This document shows positions 44,845 through 54,138 of a stretch of DNA of 64,000 nt, one piece after another. The DNA is from Mesorhizobium sp. GTDB taxonomy: Bacteria > Pseudomonadota > Alphaproteobacteria > Rhizobiales > Rhizobiaceae. The position numbers and the translations under genes were made by a program. Below the pieces are notes generated by a model. It made no database searches, had not been told where the DNA came from, and saw nothing but the letters and a program-made list of their open reading frames with translations. The stretch lies in contig NZ_JAMLIG010000001.1 in the NCBI RefSeq assembly GCF_023954305.1, positions 1,488,001 to 1,552,000 of the forward strand, read 5' to 3'. Within the stretch, counting starts at the first letter, position 1, and each line of letters starts with the position of its first letter.

Positions 44845-46352
44845 TCGATGGCTCCGGTCACGAAGATGTCCGGATGCGCCCTGGCATAGGCGAGCGCATA
44901 TTCCAGTTCGCCCGGCGATTGGGCATGGATGTGGAACAGCGGCTCGCCGACCTCGACACGGTCGCCAATCCGAACGCGGCACTCGACACCGGCCGCGGGG
45001 CTGCCCGGCGCGCCGGCGAGCTTGGCGACCTTCGCCAGGCGACGGTTGTCGATGCGGCTCACGCGGCCCGGGCCGCCGGCGAGAAGCGGACGGCTTTGCG
45101 CCGCCATACGCGGCTCGGTAAAGCCGCCTTGCGCCTCGCAGATCGCGAGGAACTTGGCGAACGCTGCCCCGCTGTCGAGCAGCGAGCGGGCGCGTGCGCG
45201 TCCCTGCCCGGCGACGGCTCCGGGGGCTGCGTCGAGCAGGGCCCCTGCAAGATCGAGTGCGCGGCTGCGGAGATCCAGGGGCGCTTGCCCGTCGCTGCGC
45301 AGGACGCTCAACACGTCTCGCGCTTCGAGTGCGGGCCCGATGCCGTAGCCAACGGGTTGGCTGCCATCGGTGCGCAGCACGGAGAGGTCTAGACCCAGCG
45401 CACGGGCCGTAGCCCGAAGCCTCTTTTCGAGAGAGACAGCCGCGGCGGCAGACCGCACCTTGGCTGTCGGTCCGACGGGAATGTCGATCAGCACATGGGT
45501 GGAGCCGGCCGCGGCTTTCTTGGAGAGGACGCTGGCGACGAGCTGACCGTCGCTGTCGAAATCGAGCGGGCGCTCGATGCGGATCAGGATGTCGTCGGCC
45601 GGGCTCAGCCGGACATTCCCACCCCACACGATGCAGCCCCCTTCGCGGTCGACCACTCGTCGCATGGCGTCGAGATCGAGCGCCACCGGCGCCATCACCT
45701 CCATTGCATCCGCGGTCCCGGCGGGCGATGTGATGGCGCGCGAAGATGTCTTCGGGATCCGATGGCCGGCCGCCGCCACGATCGCAACGACGATGGGCGT
45801 GGTGCGGTTTCCGGGAAGACCGCCGACGCAATGCTTGTCGAGCACGGGGCCGCTGCCCCAGTCGATACGCTCTCCCACCGACAACATCGCCTTGGTGAGC
45901 GCGATGGTTTCCCGTTCATCCAGCCGCTCACCGGCGCAGGCGGTCACGAACGCCGTCAGTTCGATGTCCGACAACCGGTTGTCGACGGTGTCGCGCATCA
46001 GGGCGAGGAAATCAGCGTCTTTCAATCGCTGTCCGAACACCTTGGCGCGCAGCGCCGCCGCCGACGCCGGGGGCTCGGGATGGCTGAACACCGCCGTGGC
46101 TTGCGGATCCGGCTGGAGCAGAGTCCAGGCGACTTCGGACAATGCGGCGATATCGGGTTCGAGATGGTCGTCGACGACCACGTTGAGCGTCGCAACGAGT
46201 TCCCGGTCACCGCAACGCACCAGTACCCTGGTCAGCGCGGTGAAGCCTTCGGACCGGCAGACGTGGCAATCTCGGTGCATATAGACAACCGGCTGCTGGT
46301 ACGTATCGATGCCGGCGCGGACGAGGCGCATCTGGCTGTGAACCTCGCTCAT
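44841..46352 (-). CDS. AMP/thymidine phosphorylase family protein (archaeal-type)
   Basis: A 503-residue phosphorylase of the TIGR02645-like group (putative thymidine or AMP phosphorylase). LDKHCVGGLPGNRTTPIVV is the phosphate/nucleoside-binding segment, TSSRAITSPAGTADAMEVM is the family hallmark, and an 80-residue N-terminal extension precedes the catalytic body, as in archaeal AMP phosphorylases. It is coupled to the MBL nuclease upstream and the PRPP synthetase downstream by 4-bp overlaps, suggesting conversion of RNA-derived nucleotides to ribose phosphates (inference). Confidence 0.85.
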   Translation of the reverse strand: MSEVHSQMRLVRAGIDTYQQPVVYMHRDCHVCRSEGFTALTRVLVRCGDRELVATLNVVVDDHLEPDIAALSEVAWTLLQPDPQATAVFSHPEPPASAAALRAKVFGQRLKDADFLALMRDTVDNRLSDIELTAFVTACAGERLDERETIALTKAMLSVGERIDWGSGPVLDKHCVGGLPGNRTTPIVVAIVAAAGHRIPKTSSRAITSPAGTADAMEVMAPVALDLDAMRRVVDREGGCIVWGGNVRLSPADDILIRIERPLDFDSDGQLVASVLSKKAAAGSTHVLIDIPVGPTAKVRSAAAAVSLEKRLRATARALGLDLSVLRTDGSQPVGYGIGPALEARDVLSVLRSDGQAPLDLRSRALDLAGALLDAAPGAVAGQGRARARSLLDSGAAFAKFLAICEAQGGFTEPRMAAQSRPLLAGGPGRVSRIDNRRLAKVAKLAGAPGSPAAGVECRVRIGDRVEVGEPLFHIHAQSPGELEYALAYARAHPDIFVTGAIE

Positions 46353-47728
46353 GCCGGCCTCTCCAGGTCGATCCGCTCGAGGTGCTCGGGGACGCGCGCC
46401 TCCCATTTGAGTTCGCGGTTGATGCGCCCGCGCAGCGTATCAGCGGAGTCCGGCTCGCCGTGGGTGAGATAGGTCATAGCCGGCTTGCGGCGGGCACCGC
46501 CCATCCAGTCGAGGATTTCGTCGGCGTCCGCGTGACCGGAGAAGCTCTGCAGCTGGACGACCTCCGCGCGGATCGGCACCTCCTGCCCGAACATCCGCAG
46601 ATGGTCGGCGCCAGCGGCCAGGGCAGCTCCGCGCGTGCCACCGGCCTGGAAGCCGGAGAGCAGGATCGCGTTGCGCGCATCCGATCCGAAGGCCTGCACG
46701 TGGTGCAGAACACGTCCGCCGGTGAGCATTCCGCTGGCCGACACGATGATCATCGGCCCGCGCCGAAGGTTCAGGGCCTTCGATTCCTCCACCGATCGCA
46801 CCAGCGTCGCGATGGAATACATCGCCCGGCACTCTTCCAGGCTGACATGGTGCTCGTCGTGGAAGCGGTGGTAGATATCCGTCGCGTCGATCGCCATCGG
46901 GCTGTTGAGGAAGACCGGAACGGCCGGGATGTCGCCGCGCTGCTCAAGGCGCGCGATCTGCAGCAGGATGCCTTGAGCGCGGCCGACGGCGAATGCCGGT
47001 ATGACGATCACTCCGCCCCGGCCGGCGACACGCCGGATCACCGGCGCTAGCTCCGCTTCCGCATCGATGCGCGGGTGCTTGCGGTTGCCGTAGGTGGATT
47101 CGCAGACGAGTATGTCGGCTTCCTGCAAGGGCAGGGGCGGTCGCATCAGCGGATCTTGCGGGCGTCCCAGGTCGCCGCTGAAATGCACGGTTCGTCCGGC
47201 AATATGGACGCTGATCTGTGCGGCGCCAAGCAGATGCCCCGCGTGGAGGAAGCGCGCGCGAATGCCGCGGCCGACTTCGAATTCCTTGTCGAAGTCCTTC
47301 GTCGCGATATGCCTGAGCGAAGCCTCAGCGTCTTCGAGCGTGTAGAGCGGCTCAGGATTGAGGTGCTTGGAGAAGCCTTTCCGCCTGGCATACCGGGCCT
47401 CTTCTTCCTGGAGGTGGCCGCTGTCGGGCAGCAACAGAGAGCAGAGTTCCGCGGTCGCGGGAGTGCAGATCACCTTGCCGCGAAAGCCGTCGCGCACGAG
47501 CGCGGGGATATAGCCCGAGTGATCAAGATGCGCGTGGGTCAGGAGTACGGTGTCGATCGTCTCGGGCGGCACCGGGAACGCCGCGCGATTGCGATCGCGC
47601 AACTGCTTGTAGCCCTGGAAGAGGCCGCAATCGATCAGGACTCTCTGTCCGCCCGTTTCGATCAGGTAGCGCGATCCGGTTACGGTTCCGGCGGCGCCGA
47701 GGAATTGAAGAGTGGGGTTTCGGTGCAT
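46349..47728 (-). CDS. MBL-fold beta-CASP ribonuclease-like protein
   Basis: A 459-residue metallo-beta-lactamase/beta-CASP protein. The first motif is THAHLDHSGYIPAL, then the metal-binding His in FLHAGHLLGAAQI and Asp in FSGDLGRP. The beta-CASP part has VIVIPAFAVGRAQ, SPMAIDAT and SASGMLTGGRVLHH, and the last His is in SFSGHADADE. Relatives are RNA nucleases (CPSF-like). Its ATG overlaps the phosphorylase start region by ATGA, forming a three-gene unit. Confidence 0.9.
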   Translation of the reverse strand: MHRNPTLQFLGAAGTVTGSRYLIETGGQRVLIDCGLFQGYKQLRDRNRAAFPVPPETIDTVLLTHAHLDHSGYIPALVRDGFRGKVICTPATAELCSLLLPDSGHLQEEEARYARRKGFSKHLNPEPLYTLEDAEASLRHIATKDFDKEFEVGRGIRARFLHAGHLLGAAQISVHIAGRTVHFSGDLGRPQDPLMRPPLPLQEADILVCESTYGNRKHPRIDAEAELAPVIRRVAGRGGVIVIPAFAVGRAQGILLQIARLEQRGDIPAVPVFLNSPMAIDATDIYHRFHDEHHVSLEECRAMYSIATLVRSVEESKALNLRRGPMIIVSASGMLTGGRVLHHVQAFGSDARNAILLSGFQAGGTRGAALAAGADHLRMFGQEVPIRAEVVQLQSFSGHADADEILDWMGGARRKPAMTYLTHGEPDSADTLRGRINRELKWEARVPEHLERIDLERPA

Positions 47729-47744
47729 GGAGTTCTCCGAGCCT

Positions 47745-50192
47745 TCAACGTGCAGCCGACGATGGGACGGGCGATGCCGGCGCGCCGGTCTCCCGCTCGT
47801 GAGTGGAACCTTCGATCGCAGATGAGGCGGGACGAATGCCCTCCAGCCTCGTTCGCTTGAGCAGAAGAGCATTGACGGCGACCAGCGCCGAGCTGCCCGA
47901 CATTGCCAGGGCGGCGACCTCCGGGCTCAGAAGGAACGGATAGAACACGCCTGCCGCGAGCGGGAACGCGATGACGTTGTAGCCGACCGCCCACCAGAGG
48001 TTCTGATGCATCTTGCGCAGCGTGGCCCGTGACAAGGTCATGGCGCCGACGACGTCATAGGGATCGCTCTTCATCAGCACGATATCGGCGCTCTCGATCG
48101 CCACATCCGTGCCGGCACCGATGGCGAATCCGACATCGGCCTGCGTCAAGGCCGGCGCGTCGTTGACGCCGTCGCCGACCATGCCGACTTTCAGGCCTTC
48201 GCCCTGCAGTTCCTTGATCTTTTCGGCTTTCTGGCCCGGGAGGACATCGGCCAGCACGATATCGATGCCGAGGATGCCGGCGATACGCTTCGCGGTGCCG
48301 GCGTTGTCGCCGGTAAGCATGGCGACACGGACGCCTTGCTCGTGCAGTTTCGCGATCGTCGCAATGGCGGTAGGGCGCGGCGCGTCGGCGATGGCGATCA
48401 GTCCCAGGAGCTTTCCAGATCGCGCCACGTGGATGACGGTCCGGCCTTCGCCCTTGAGCGTTTCCGCCTTGTCGCCGAGCGCCAAGAGGTCGATCTTCTG
48501 CTCGTCCATGAGACGCCGGTTTCCGAGGAAGACCGGGTCTCCCCCGACCACGGCGCTGGCGCCCTTGCCTTCGATGTTGAGGAAGCCGGAGACTTTGGGG
48601 ATTTCCAGGTCCCTGGCCCGTTCCACGATGGCAACGGCCAGCGGGTGGTCCGACCCCTGATCCACCGCCGCCGCGATCTTGAGAACATCGTCGGACGAAA
48701 CATCTGGCGCGGGAACGATTTCGACGACCCTGGGCTGGCCCATGGTGAGCGTGCCCGTCTTGTCGAAGACGATCACGTCCAGCTTTGTCGCCTCTTCGAG
48801 GGCCGACGCGTTCTTGAAAAGGATTCCATTAGCTGCTCCGAGACCGGTACCGACCATGACGGCCATCGGCGTGGCGAGGCCGAGCGCATCGGGACAGGCG
48901 ATGACGAAAACGGTGATGGTCAGCGTCATCGCGAAGAGCAGCGGCTGGCCGATCCACCAGAACCAGACGGCGAAGGTCGCAAGCCCGATGACGATCGCAG
49001 CCAGCACCAGCCACTGCGAGGCGCGATCGGCAAGCAGTTGCGCCGGCGCCTTGGAGTTCTGTGCCTCCTGGACCAGCTTGACGATCTGGGCCAGGGCGGT
49101 GTCGGCACCCACCTTCGTCGAGCGGTAGCGTAGCGTGCCGCTCTTGTTGATCGTGGCGCCGATCACCGTATCGCCGACCTTCTTGGTGACCGGCATGGAT
49201 TCGCCGGTGAGCATGGATTCGTCGATGGTCGACTCACCCTCGGTCACCTCACCGTCGACGGGGAGCTTGTTGCCAGGCCGCAGGACGACGATATCGCCGA
49301 GGGCGACGTCCGCAGTCGCCACCTCGACCTCCTTGCCGTCGCGCAGGACGGTGGCCTTGGGCGGCGCGAGATCGAGCAGCGCCCGGATGGCGGCGGAGGC
49401 GCCGGCCCGCGCCCGCATTTCCAGCCAGTGGCCGAGCAGGATGAAGACGAGCAGCACGCTCGCGGCTTCGTAGAACTGCTGGCCTTCGAAAAAGAAGGTC
49501 GCGCCGACGCTGAAGAGGTAGCCGGTGCCGACGCTGAGCACCACCAACACCGCCATGTTGAGCACGCCGTTTCGCACCGCGCGCCACGCGGCGACCAAGA
49601 ATGGCCAGACCGGATAGAGGATCGCCGCGCTGGCGAGGAAGAACATCGCGAGATCTTCGCTGAGCCCAAAGGGCGGGTGCAGCCAGGGCTCGCCGAGACC
49701 CATCGGCTCCATCGCGAAGATCGGCAGTGTGAAGACCAGGCTGACGAGAAAACGGTTGCGCATATCGCGCACCATGTCCTGCATGTCCATTCCGGCGCCG
49801 AGTCCCATCTCATGGGCCATTGCGTCATGCGGCACCTTGGTTGCAGCAACACCTTCCCGGTTGCCTGGTGCGATACGGACCACGGCTTGCTCCGCATGTC
49901 CGTGCACATGTTGCGAAGGCGCGCGGGGATGCCCGGGCGGTACCGTCGTGCTGCCGGGAACGCACACGTGCCGGGGCACGCTCTCGCCCCTGCAATGAAA
50001 GCCGCAGGCTTCGATCTCGCGGGCCAGAGTCTCAGGATTTGTCAGCGTCTCGTCGAACGCGATCGTTGCGCTCGACGATCCGGCGTTCATGGCAACGCCG
50101 GCGACACCCGGCAAAGCGGCGAGACGTTTTTCGACGGCCGCGAAATCCATCATCGCAATAAGACCATGCACTTCCAGCGTCGTCTTGTTCAT
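47745..50192 (-). CDS. P1B-type heavy-metal ATPase with CPD motif and Cys-less HMA
   Basis: An 815-residue pump. The N-terminal HMA-like domain reads VHGLIAMMDFAAVEKRL, lacking the CxxC. It is followed by a linker with Cys (CGFHCRG, RHVCVPG) and His (HPRAPSQHVHGHAEQ), and a Met-rich MGLGAGMDMQDMV before the first helix. The translocation motif is VIACPDALGLATP (CPD near 432) rather than CPC. DKTGTLT (about 477), MLTGESMPV, QGSDHPLAVAI and GDGVNDAPAL show a complete ATPase. Probably a copper-type exporter, but metal specificity is uncertain. Start at 50192 with AGGAG upstream. Confidence 0.9.
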   Translation of the reverse strand: MNKTTLEVHGLIAMMDFAAVEKRLAALPGVAGVAMNAGSSSATIAFDETLTNPETLAREIEACGFHCRGESVPRHVCVPGSTTVPPGHPRAPSQHVHGHAEQAVVRIAPGNREGVAATKVPHDAMAHEMGLGAGMDMQDMVRDMRNRFLVSLVFTLPIFAMEPMGLGEPWLHPPFGLSEDLAMFFLASAAILYPVWPFLVAAWRAVRNGVLNMAVLVVLSVGTGYLFSVGATFFFEGQQFYEAASVLLVFILLGHWLEMRARAGASAAIRALLDLAPPKATVLRDGKEVEVATADVALGDIVVLRPGNKLPVDGEVTEGESTIDESMLTGESMPVTKKVGDTVIGATINKSGTLRYRSTKVGADTALAQIVKLVQEAQNSKAPAQLLADRASQWLVLAAIVIGLATFAVWFWWIGQPLLFAMTLTITVFVIACPDALGLATPMAVMVGTGLGAANGILFKNASALEEATKLDVIVFDKTGTLTMGQPRVVEIVPAPDVSSDDVLKIAAAVDQGSDHPLAVAIVERARDLEIPKVSGFLNIEGKGASAVVGGDPVFLGNRRLMDEQKIDLLALGDKAETLKGEGRTVIHVARSGKLLGLIAIADAPRPTAIATIAKLHEQGVRVAMLTGDNAGTAKRIAGILGIDIVLADVLPGQKAEKIKELQGEGLKVGMVGDGVNDAPALTQADVGFAIGAGTDVAIESADIVLMKSDPYDVVGAMTLSRATLRKMHQNLWWAVGYNVIAFPLAAGVFYPFLLSPEVAALAMSGSSALVAVNALLLKRTRLEGIRPASSAIEGSTHERETGAPASPVPSSAAR

Positions 50193-50281
50193 CGTCGGGC
50201 TCCTGTACTTCCCTGTCGCGGGCGTTGCTTGCTCGGTCCATTCGTGCCGGGCCGCGGCAATCGCCGCGGCCCGGACAGGCC

Positions 50282-51697
50282 TCAGGCCCGGTAGCCGAAG
50301 GTCGACATCATTCCGGTGGCCATGTGGTAGAGGTGGTGGCAGTGAAACGCCCATTGGCCGGGATTGCTGGCATCGACGGCGATCGTCACGGAGCGCATCG
50401 GCGGCACGAGCACGGTGTCTCTCACCGCTCCGGCAAAGCGCTGCCCGTCGATGGCGACGACCTGGAAATGATGCCCGTGCAAGTGCATCGGATGCGCCAT
50501 CATGCTCATGTTGCGCAGCGTGACTTCGACCCGGTCCCCGGCATCGACGACGATTGCCTCGTTTGTAGACAGGCCCCAACGATAGCCCGCCATTCCGCCG
50601 GTGAGCGCCATGTCGAACTTCTTCTGAACCGGTCGCGATGCCAGGGGTGTGACAGCGCGCAACCGCGCCTCGAGCGCCAGATCGAGCACTGGAGCGTCGT
50701 CATCTCCCAGCTTCTCGACCTTGGCGACCCCCGCCCCCGCCGGGCGAAGGATGATGCCTGTCCGCTCCTTGCTGCCCTCGCGCAGCGCCAGGATCGGAAA
50801 CGAACGGACCTCGCGCGGCAGTTCCAAACGGACGTCGATGCGCTGACCCATCGTCATCGGGAAACGACTGGCTTTGACCGGCTCGACATCCTGACCGTCG
50901 ACTGCGATCAGTTCACCCTCAAGCTCGCCGAAATCGATGGTAAACGCGGTCGCGGTCGCGCCATTGATGATCCGCACCCGCACGCGTCCACCTGCTTCCA
51001 CCGACACGATCTCGGGATCATCGAGCGTCCGGTCGTTGGCGAGATAAGCGTCATACTCGATATCGTTGAGATCCATGGCCATGCCGCCGTGGTTCATGCC
51101 CGCCATGGCCCCGGACGACATGGCCATGCCACCGTGCTGCATCGGCGCCTCGCCTCCGGTCAGGCGAGCCAGCAACTCCTCCGGCGAGGAGAACGAGAAG
51201 TCGTGAAGGAGCATGACGACTTCCTGTTCGTCCCTGTCGTCGTCGTTCGGATCGGCAACGATCAGCGGCGCGGCGAGAAGCGCCTGCTCCTGCAGCGTGT
51301 GGGCGTGCATCCAATGGGTGCCCGGCTTTCCCACAGGGAAGTCGTAAGTGCGATCGGTGCCGGCGGCGATGAGCGGCAACGGTGCGTCGCCGACGCCGTC
51401 GCTTGACCATGGCGGCGTCAGGCCGTGCCAGTGGACGATCGTCGCCTCCGCGGTCTCGTTGCGAAGCAAGACGTTGAAGTCCTCACCCGCCCGCAAATGC
51501 AGGCCCGGAGAGCCGTTTTCACTTTGGAGTCCAAAGACGCTGGCGGCCTTGCCGTTCACCTCGATCGTGCGACGGACGACCCGAAGCAACGTCTGGGCGG
51601 CCGGCTGACCGGCGAAGGCCGCCGAAAGAAGGGTTGGCGGCACCGCGAAAGCTGTGGCGCCGGCGAGAGCAGCCTTGAGGAATTCTCTGCGTTTCAT
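50282..51697 (-). CDS. Tat-exported multicopper oxidase (CopA/CueO-like)
   Basis: A 471-residue oxidase with the Tat signal MKRREFLKAALAGATAFA. The copper blocks are VHWHGL, WMHAHT, HPMHLHGHHF and HCHHLYHMATGM, the last carrying the type 1 Cys, His and axial Met. A Met/His-rich insert (MQHGGMAMSSGAMAGMNHGG) about halfway is typical of copper-resistance oxidases that bind Cu(I). It lies 90 bp upstream of the CPD ATPase, probably in one transcript. Confidence 0.92.
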   Translation of the reverse strand: MKRREFLKAALAGATAFAVPPTLLSAAFAGQPAAQTLLRVVRRTIEVNGKAASVFGLQSENGSPGLHLRAGEDFNVLLRNETAEATIVHWHGLTPPWSSDGVGDAPLPLIAAGTDRTYDFPVGKPGTHWMHAHTLQEQALLAAPLIVADPNDDDRDEQEVVMLLHDFSFSSPEELLARLTGGEAPMQHGGMAMSSGAMAGMNHGGMAMDLNDIEYDAYLANDRTLDDPEIVSVEAGGRVRVRIINGATATAFTIDFGELEGELIAVDGQDVEPVKASRFPMTMGQRIDVRLELPREVRSFPILALREGSKERTGIILRPAGAGVAKVEKLGDDDAPVLDLALEARLRAVTPLASRPVQKKFDMALTGGMAGYRWGLSTNEAIVVDAGDRVEVTLRNMSMMAHPMHLHGHHFQVVAIDGQRFAGAVRDTVLVPPMRSVTIAVDASNPGQWAFHCHHLYHMATGMMSTFGYRA

Positions 51698-51808
51698 GAT
51701 CATTTCCATCTGTTCCGAGGAGGGGATTGCAAGATTGAAGGGTTCATGCGGGGCATGCGCCTCGATCCGCGGACGGAGGCGCATGGCCTGAGGCTGCCAG
51801 AGCCCCGT

Positions 51809-52090
51809 CTAGCGGCGCCCGGTGGCGACGACGTTGTAGATCGACGCGTAAACGACACCCGCGGCGAGTCCGACAAGCCCAAGCCCAACGATACCGTAGA
51901 GAACGCGGCCCGCGCTCATCGGCGCCGTTGTCCTGACCGTGCTCAGATCAAGCCCGTGTGTGAACGCGCCGAAGAGATCGATTGTTTGACCGGGCCAGAT
52001 TGCATAGGCGAGCGCGCACAGCATGCTCAGGAGGGCGAGTGTGACGCCCAGGGCGACGCCGACGGCAAGCGTGCTCAGCTGCTTGTTCAT
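51809..52090 (-). CDS. DUF5676-like small membrane protein
   Basis: A 93-residue protein with two transmembrane segments (LAVGVALGVTLALLSMLCALAYAIW and VLYGIVGLGLVGLAAGVVYASIYN) joined by a short loop with FGAFTHGLDL. This pattern is found in DUF5676 proteins near heavy-metal genes. Upstream of the multicopper oxidase on the same strand. Function unknown. Confidence 0.75.
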   Translation of the reverse strand: MNKQLSTLAVGVALGVTLALLSMLCALAYAIWPGQTIDLFGAFTHGLDLSTVRTTAPMSAGRVLYGIVGLGLVGLAAGVVYASIYNVVATGRR

Positions 52091-52253
52091 GGGAGTTCTC
52101 CACTGAATTGGTGCGTTGTCCGAGCCGTTTGCACAGTCGGGTGCGACCGTGTGTGCGAGCGGCACTGAACGCCCGTGCATGTCCTGCGATGGCGAACCGA
52201 CAGACCTCTGGTCCTGTCAGTGCGTCACAAGCAGAGATCGCGCGGGCGCGGCT

Positions 52254-52661
52254 TCAGACGTGGCTTTGTGGAGGTCTCAGAAGAGCTTCGGGATCGATGC
52301 CCGATGCCAGGAATCCAATTCTCGCGATGCCGCTTGCGGAAACCGCAGCGAGATTGAGAACACTGTTTCCGGCGCATGATATCGCCAGCACGCAACAACC
52401 CGACGCAGCGGAACCAATGCAGTTCGCGCGGCAGTCCTGGTTGCAACCATTTTGATCGCAGGCGTGGCCGTCAACCGGCGAGGCAACTGTTTCGTGGTCT
52501 ATGCCCGGGGATGCAAGCGCTGAATAGTCACGCGTCAAGCCGGTTTCGCCCGAAGTTGCCGCAACCGCGCCGGCGAAAGGTGCAGCGCCCGCCAGCATGC
52601 TGCCCGCGATCACGAAGATCGCGGCGAGCAGGACGCGGAGATGGGCCAGCGTTAATTCCAT
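52254..52661 (-). CDS. Secreted Cys-rich hypothetical protein
   Basis: A 135-residue protein with a signal peptide (core VLLAAIFVIAGSMLAGAA). The mature part has a Cys-rich stretch (HACDQNGCNQDCRANCIG, then GCCVLAISC) and ends with LASGIDPEALLRPPQSHV, an ending I associate with small metal-responsive secreted proteins. Likely metal-binding (inference). It starts 34 bp from an FNR-type box. Confidence 0.6.
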   Translation of the reverse strand: MELTLAHLRVLLAAIFVIAGSMLAGAAPFAGAVAATSGETGLTRDYSALASPGIDHETVASPVDGHACDQNGCNQDCRANCIGSAASGCCVLAISCAGNSVLNLAAVSASGIARIGFLASGIDPEALLRPPQSHV

Positions 52662-52694
52662 ATTATCAGCATATAGGCGATCGCGACTATTTCT

Positions 52695-52708
52695 TTGATG
52701 CAAATCAA
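52695..52708. promoter_or_regulatory. Perfect FNR/FixK box
   Basis: TTGATGCAAATCAA matches TTGAT-N4-ATCAA exactly. For the plus-strand ATP-grasp gene a class II position predicts a start near 52743 and a leader of about 60 nt. For the minus-strand gene it would be too close. A separate 12-bp palindrome, TATCATATGATA, lies at 52736-52747. Confidence 0.65.
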
Positions 52709-52803
52709 AGTCCAAAGAGGTGTGAGCCGTATTGATATCATATGATACATAATGCGCGGTCTGCAGGCGTTGCGGATGCCGAGGCGTGGCCGATTGGCCC
52801 GTC

Positions 52804-54138
52804 ATGGACCCAGGTGTTGTGATCGAACGCAGTTTCCAATTCGCACACGAGGCCGGGATGAACGAGCTCAGCTATCGCGGTCAAGCAGAGGCCATTTCGG
52901 CCCGGCTCAACCGGAGTTGCTTCTGCATAACCCTCGACCGCACAGCTCTGTCGGAGGCACTGGATCAAGAAGCCGGCGACACCGGGTTCTGCGAGACCTT
53001 CATCGAGTCACGGCCGCATCTGTTTTCCAATGTCCCGGTCTTCCTCTCCCGCTCCGCCGTCGAGGAGATGCGGGGCATCGTAGAAGCTATCGAGGCGACG
53101 ACGAGATTGCCGGGCTACCGTGACACCGTCCTCTCCTGGGCTCCCGAAATCGCACAGCAGGATTTCGGTCCCGCCGGAGTACTGATGGGCTATGATTTCC
53201 ACCTCGACGACGATGGTCCCCGGCTGATTGAAGTCAACACGAATGCCGGCGGCGCATTTCTCAATGCATTGCTGGCGAAGGCCCAGGAGGCCTGCTGCGC
53301 CGAGGTGAAACAGGGTCTTATCGATACTCAGAAGAGTGACTTCGAAGAGCGCATCGTCGCGATGTTCGGGGAGGAATGGCGGCGACAGCGAGGCATCGGC
53401 TCACCGCGACGAATCGCTATCATCGACGATCGGCCCGAGGAGCAATACCTCTACCCGGAATTCGTTCTCGCCAGGCAGCTGTTGATGAGGCACGGCTTTG
53501 ACGCCGTGATTGGCGATGCCGGTGAGCTGCAATATGAGGGTGGCTCGCTCCGGCTCGCCGGCGTCGAAATCGACCTTGTCTACAATCGCCTGGTCGACTT
53601 CGCCTTGGACGGCCCGGAGCATACGGCTCTCCGCGTGGCCTATCGCGACGGCGCGGTGGTCGTCACACCCAATCCGCACAATCACGCACTCTTTGCGGCC
53701 AAGCGCAATCTGACGCTCCTGTCCGATCCGGCGGCGCTGGAAGCCATGGGCCTATCCCAGGACATGCGTTTGAGGCTTGTCGGCATTCCGACGACCGCGC
53801 TCGTCACGCCGGATAATGCGGACGAGCTTTGGCAATCGAGGAAAGAGCTGTTTTTCAAGCCGGTCGCCGGACATGGTGGCAAGGCAGTCTATCGCGGCGA
53901 CAAGGTCACCAAGGGAGTGTGGGCCGAGATTGCCCGAGGCGGCTACGTAGCACAGGCTTTTGCTGCACCCGGGCAGCGAATGATCGAGATCGATGGGGCG
54001 GTCGCACCGCGCAAGATGGACGTGCGGCTCTACACTTACAGCGGCCGGGTTCTGCTCGCAGCCGCGCGCCTCTACCAAGGCCAGACGACCAATTTCAGGA
54101 CGCCGGGCGGCGGCTTTGCCCCCGTCATGGTGATATGA
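52804..54138 (+). CDS. ATP-grasp-like enzyme of unknown function
   Basis: A 444-residue soluble protein. Features that suggest an ATP-grasp ligase: LIEVNTNAGGAFLNALL (Mg-binding Glu and Asn), FKPVAGHGGKAVYRGDK (Lys and Gly-rich loop) and KMDVRLYTYSGRVLLAAARLYQ near the end, in an order close to glutathionylspermidine-synthase-like or permuted ATP-grasp proteins. N-terminal Cys (SCFC) and later CC are present. The start could be GTG 52786. It stands alone behind a perfect FNR box and is the last gene of the island. Substrates unknown. Confidence 0.7.
   Translation: MDPGVVIERSFQFAHEAGMNELSYRGQAEAISARLNRSCFCITLDRTALSEALDQEAGDTGFCETFIESRPHLFSNVPVFLSRSAVEEMRGIVEAIEATTRLPGYRDTVLSWAPEIAQQDFGPAGVLMGYDFHLDDDGPRLIEVNTNAGGAFLNALLAKAQEACCAEVKQGLIDTQKSDFEERIVAMFGEEWRRQRGIGSPRRIAIIDDRPEEQYLYPEFVLARQLLMRHGFDAVIGDAGELQYEGGSLRLAGVEIDLVYNRLVDFALDGPEHTALRVAYRDGAVVVTPNPHNHALFAAKRNLTLLSDPAALEAMGLSQDMRLRLVGIPTTALVTPDNADELWQSRKELFFKPVAGHGGKAVYRGDKVTKGVWAEIARGGYVAQAFAAPGQRMIEIDGAVAPRKMDVRLYTYSGRVLLAAARLYQGQTTNFRTPGGGFAPVMVI

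Noticed and set aside
44845..45831. Upstream half of the 574-aa frame that ends in prs
   Set aside because: It lies out of frame over the phosphorylase gene; prs starts at 44844 with an ATGA overlap.
47745..50579. Longer 944-aa version of the second metal ATPase
   Set aside because: The extra 129 residues are antisense to the multicopper oxidase and not HMA-like; the start at 50192 has a ribosome binding site.
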